6,972 nt of DNA. Origin: Phycisphaerae bacterium. GTDB lineage: Bacteria; Planctomycetota; Phycisphaerae; UBA1845. Below the pieces are notes generated by a model. It was not told the DNA's origin. It did not search any database and was given only the letters and a program-made list of their open reading frames with translations. The DNA lies in NCBI GenBank assembly GCA_028277545.1, contig JANQGB010001369.1, forward strand, positions 1 to 6,972, given 5' to 3'. A program made the position numbers and the translations under genes. Shown here in pieces: positions 6,130 through 6,972 of the stretch. Numbering within the stretch: position 1 is the first letter of the stretch; every line of letters starts with the position of its first letter.

Positions 6130-6178
6130 AACAGTGCCGCCCGAGGCCAGCAATGACCACGCGTGGCCCTCTGGATGG

Positions 6179-6971
6179 CTACTGGTTCTCCCCGAACACT
6201 TCTGCCGTAAAACAGTATACCTCAGCATCGCGGCGCTTCCAGGCGTCGCGCGGCAGCCGGGCCTTGGCGCACACCTGGTTAAGGAATTCTTCCCGTGTCC
6301 AGCCGCGCTCGTAAGCCACCTGCGGCAACAGCACGCCGCGGTCAGCGCCCAGTGAAATCAACAATCCGTGGCGCCCGACTACGATATCGTCGGTGTCGGC
6401 CACGCGCTTCGTTGGCGTCAGATAACTGATCTCGATCTCGATCTCGTCCAGCTCTTCTGCAGTGACCGGTTTGTGAACGAAACGCCTGTCCTGGCAGGCG
6501 GACACCGCGTTGCGCACCACGCTCTCATAAAGTGCCCCAGTGGCGGTCATGTTGCCGATGCAGCCGCGTAGGCTCCCGTGGTTGGTCAGCGTGACGAAGG
6601 ACGCACCTTTGGCCCGCAGGGCGTCGGGAACGTCAGCGGGCTTGACCCGGGGCACCTCCTGGCCTGTCAGGTAGGCTGTGACCGTCTGCCGGGCGAGACG
6701 GAGCAGACGACTCTGCGCCTCCTGGCTGAGAGTCAGCGGAGTTTCGGTGAACACGAACGATTGGTAGGTCACGCTGTTGGTCCAATCGCCGGTGATCCGC
6801 CCCGAGGTGTCGTACGCGGCCAGGAAACCGGTGGCACCGCCCTGCATCGACTGGGCCCGCAGCAGCAAACTGACCGGCCCCCGTCCGCAGATGGTGTCCT
6901 TGGTGTTCCGCGTGTGTTGCAGGAAGCCGTCAAAATCGCTCTCCAGAATCTGCCTGCCGGCCTGGTCCGCA
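6179..6971 (-). CDS. Memo-AMMECR1 fusion protein (AmmeMemoRadiSam B plus A), N-terminus beyond the window
   Basis: About 263 residues are visible and the frame is still open at the right edge. Residues 1-76 are the end of a Memo domain: DTICGRGP (C28) aligns with the human MEMO1 block NTICGRHP, whose Cys is one of the iron-binding residues there, and GDWTNSVTYQSFVF is the typical closing strand. Residues from about 80 to the end are a complete AMMECR1 domain with FVTL, the hallmark LRGCIG (134-139), then RNAVSACQDRRF and EIEIEISYLTP. The substrate and reaction of both domains are unknown. The His after CGR in human MEMO1 is Gly here. Memo and AMMECR1 are separate genes in many genomes and fused in others. 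Whether this protein has a signal peptide cannot be seen. An internal TTG at 6868 could be mistaken for a start, but it lies inside the Memo domain. DUF362 and AmrS follow in the same operon. Confidence 0.95.
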   Translation of the reverse strand, partial: ADQAGRQILESDFDGFLQHTRNTKDTICGRGPVSLLLRAQSMQGGATGFLAAYDTSGRITGDWTNSVTYQSFVFTETPLTLSQEAQSRLLRLARQTVTAYLTGQEVPRVKPADVPDALRAKGASFVTLTNHGSLRGCIGNMTATGALYESVVRNAVSACQDRRFVHKPVTAEELDEIEIEISYLTPTKRVADTDDIVVGRHGLLISLGADRGVLLPQVAYERGWTREEFLNQVCAKARLPRDAWKRRDAEVYCFTAEVFGENQ

Positions 6972-6972
6972 A

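Noticed and set aside
4908..6314. Plus-strand open frame of 468 residues
   Set aside because: It overlaps the DUF362 gene and parts of AmrS and the Memo-AMMECR1 gene on the opposite strand, with no motif or ribosome site. It is a shadow frame.

Overview
The window is GC-rich bacterial DNA, almost entirely coded on the minus strand. It is built around an AmmeMemoRadiSam locus, the widespread but poorly understood trio of an AMMECR1-domain protein, a Memo-domain protein and a PflA-like radical SAM enzyme (AmrS). I cannot name the organism. High GC, Tat-type leaders on the locus proteins, a fused MFS/spermidine-synthase-like neighbour and a large membrane-anchored helical protein would fit a planctomycete-like or other environmental Gram-negative lineage, but this is only an impression.

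In transcription order (right to left on the given strand): (1) a Memo-AMMECR1 fusion, cut by the right edge of the window; (2) a DUF362 protein with a twin-arginine leader; (3) a first AmrS radical SAM enzyme, also with a twin-arginine leader, whose ATG lies one base after the DUF362 stop. These three form a tight operon (gaps of 62 and 1 nt).

A gap of about 1.03 kb (2864-3895) follows. It holds several perfect GC-rich hairpins and an array of about seven and a half 33-bp tandem repeats. After it comes a second minus-strand unit: (4) a 468-residue membrane-anchored, charged, helical protein with repeated LxxxQ pentapeptides, which starts behind a near-perfect Shine-Dalgarno; and (5) a second, divergent AmrS paralogue with its own twin-arginine leader, 52 nt downstream.

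At the far left, the 3' end of a plus-strand membrane protein converges on the second AmrS, and the two stop codons overlap.

Working model (inference): the Memo-AMMECR1 fusion and the first AmrS are a complete AmmeMemoRadiSam set with a DUF362 accessory. The second AmrS is a duplicated copy that has lost several residues conserved in the first and has been paired with an envelope protein. The main oddity is that three successive enzymes carry Tat-like leaders. That would place oxygen-sensitive [4Fe-4S] radical SAM chemistry, or at least its final location, outside the cytoplasm, unless the leaders are not used.
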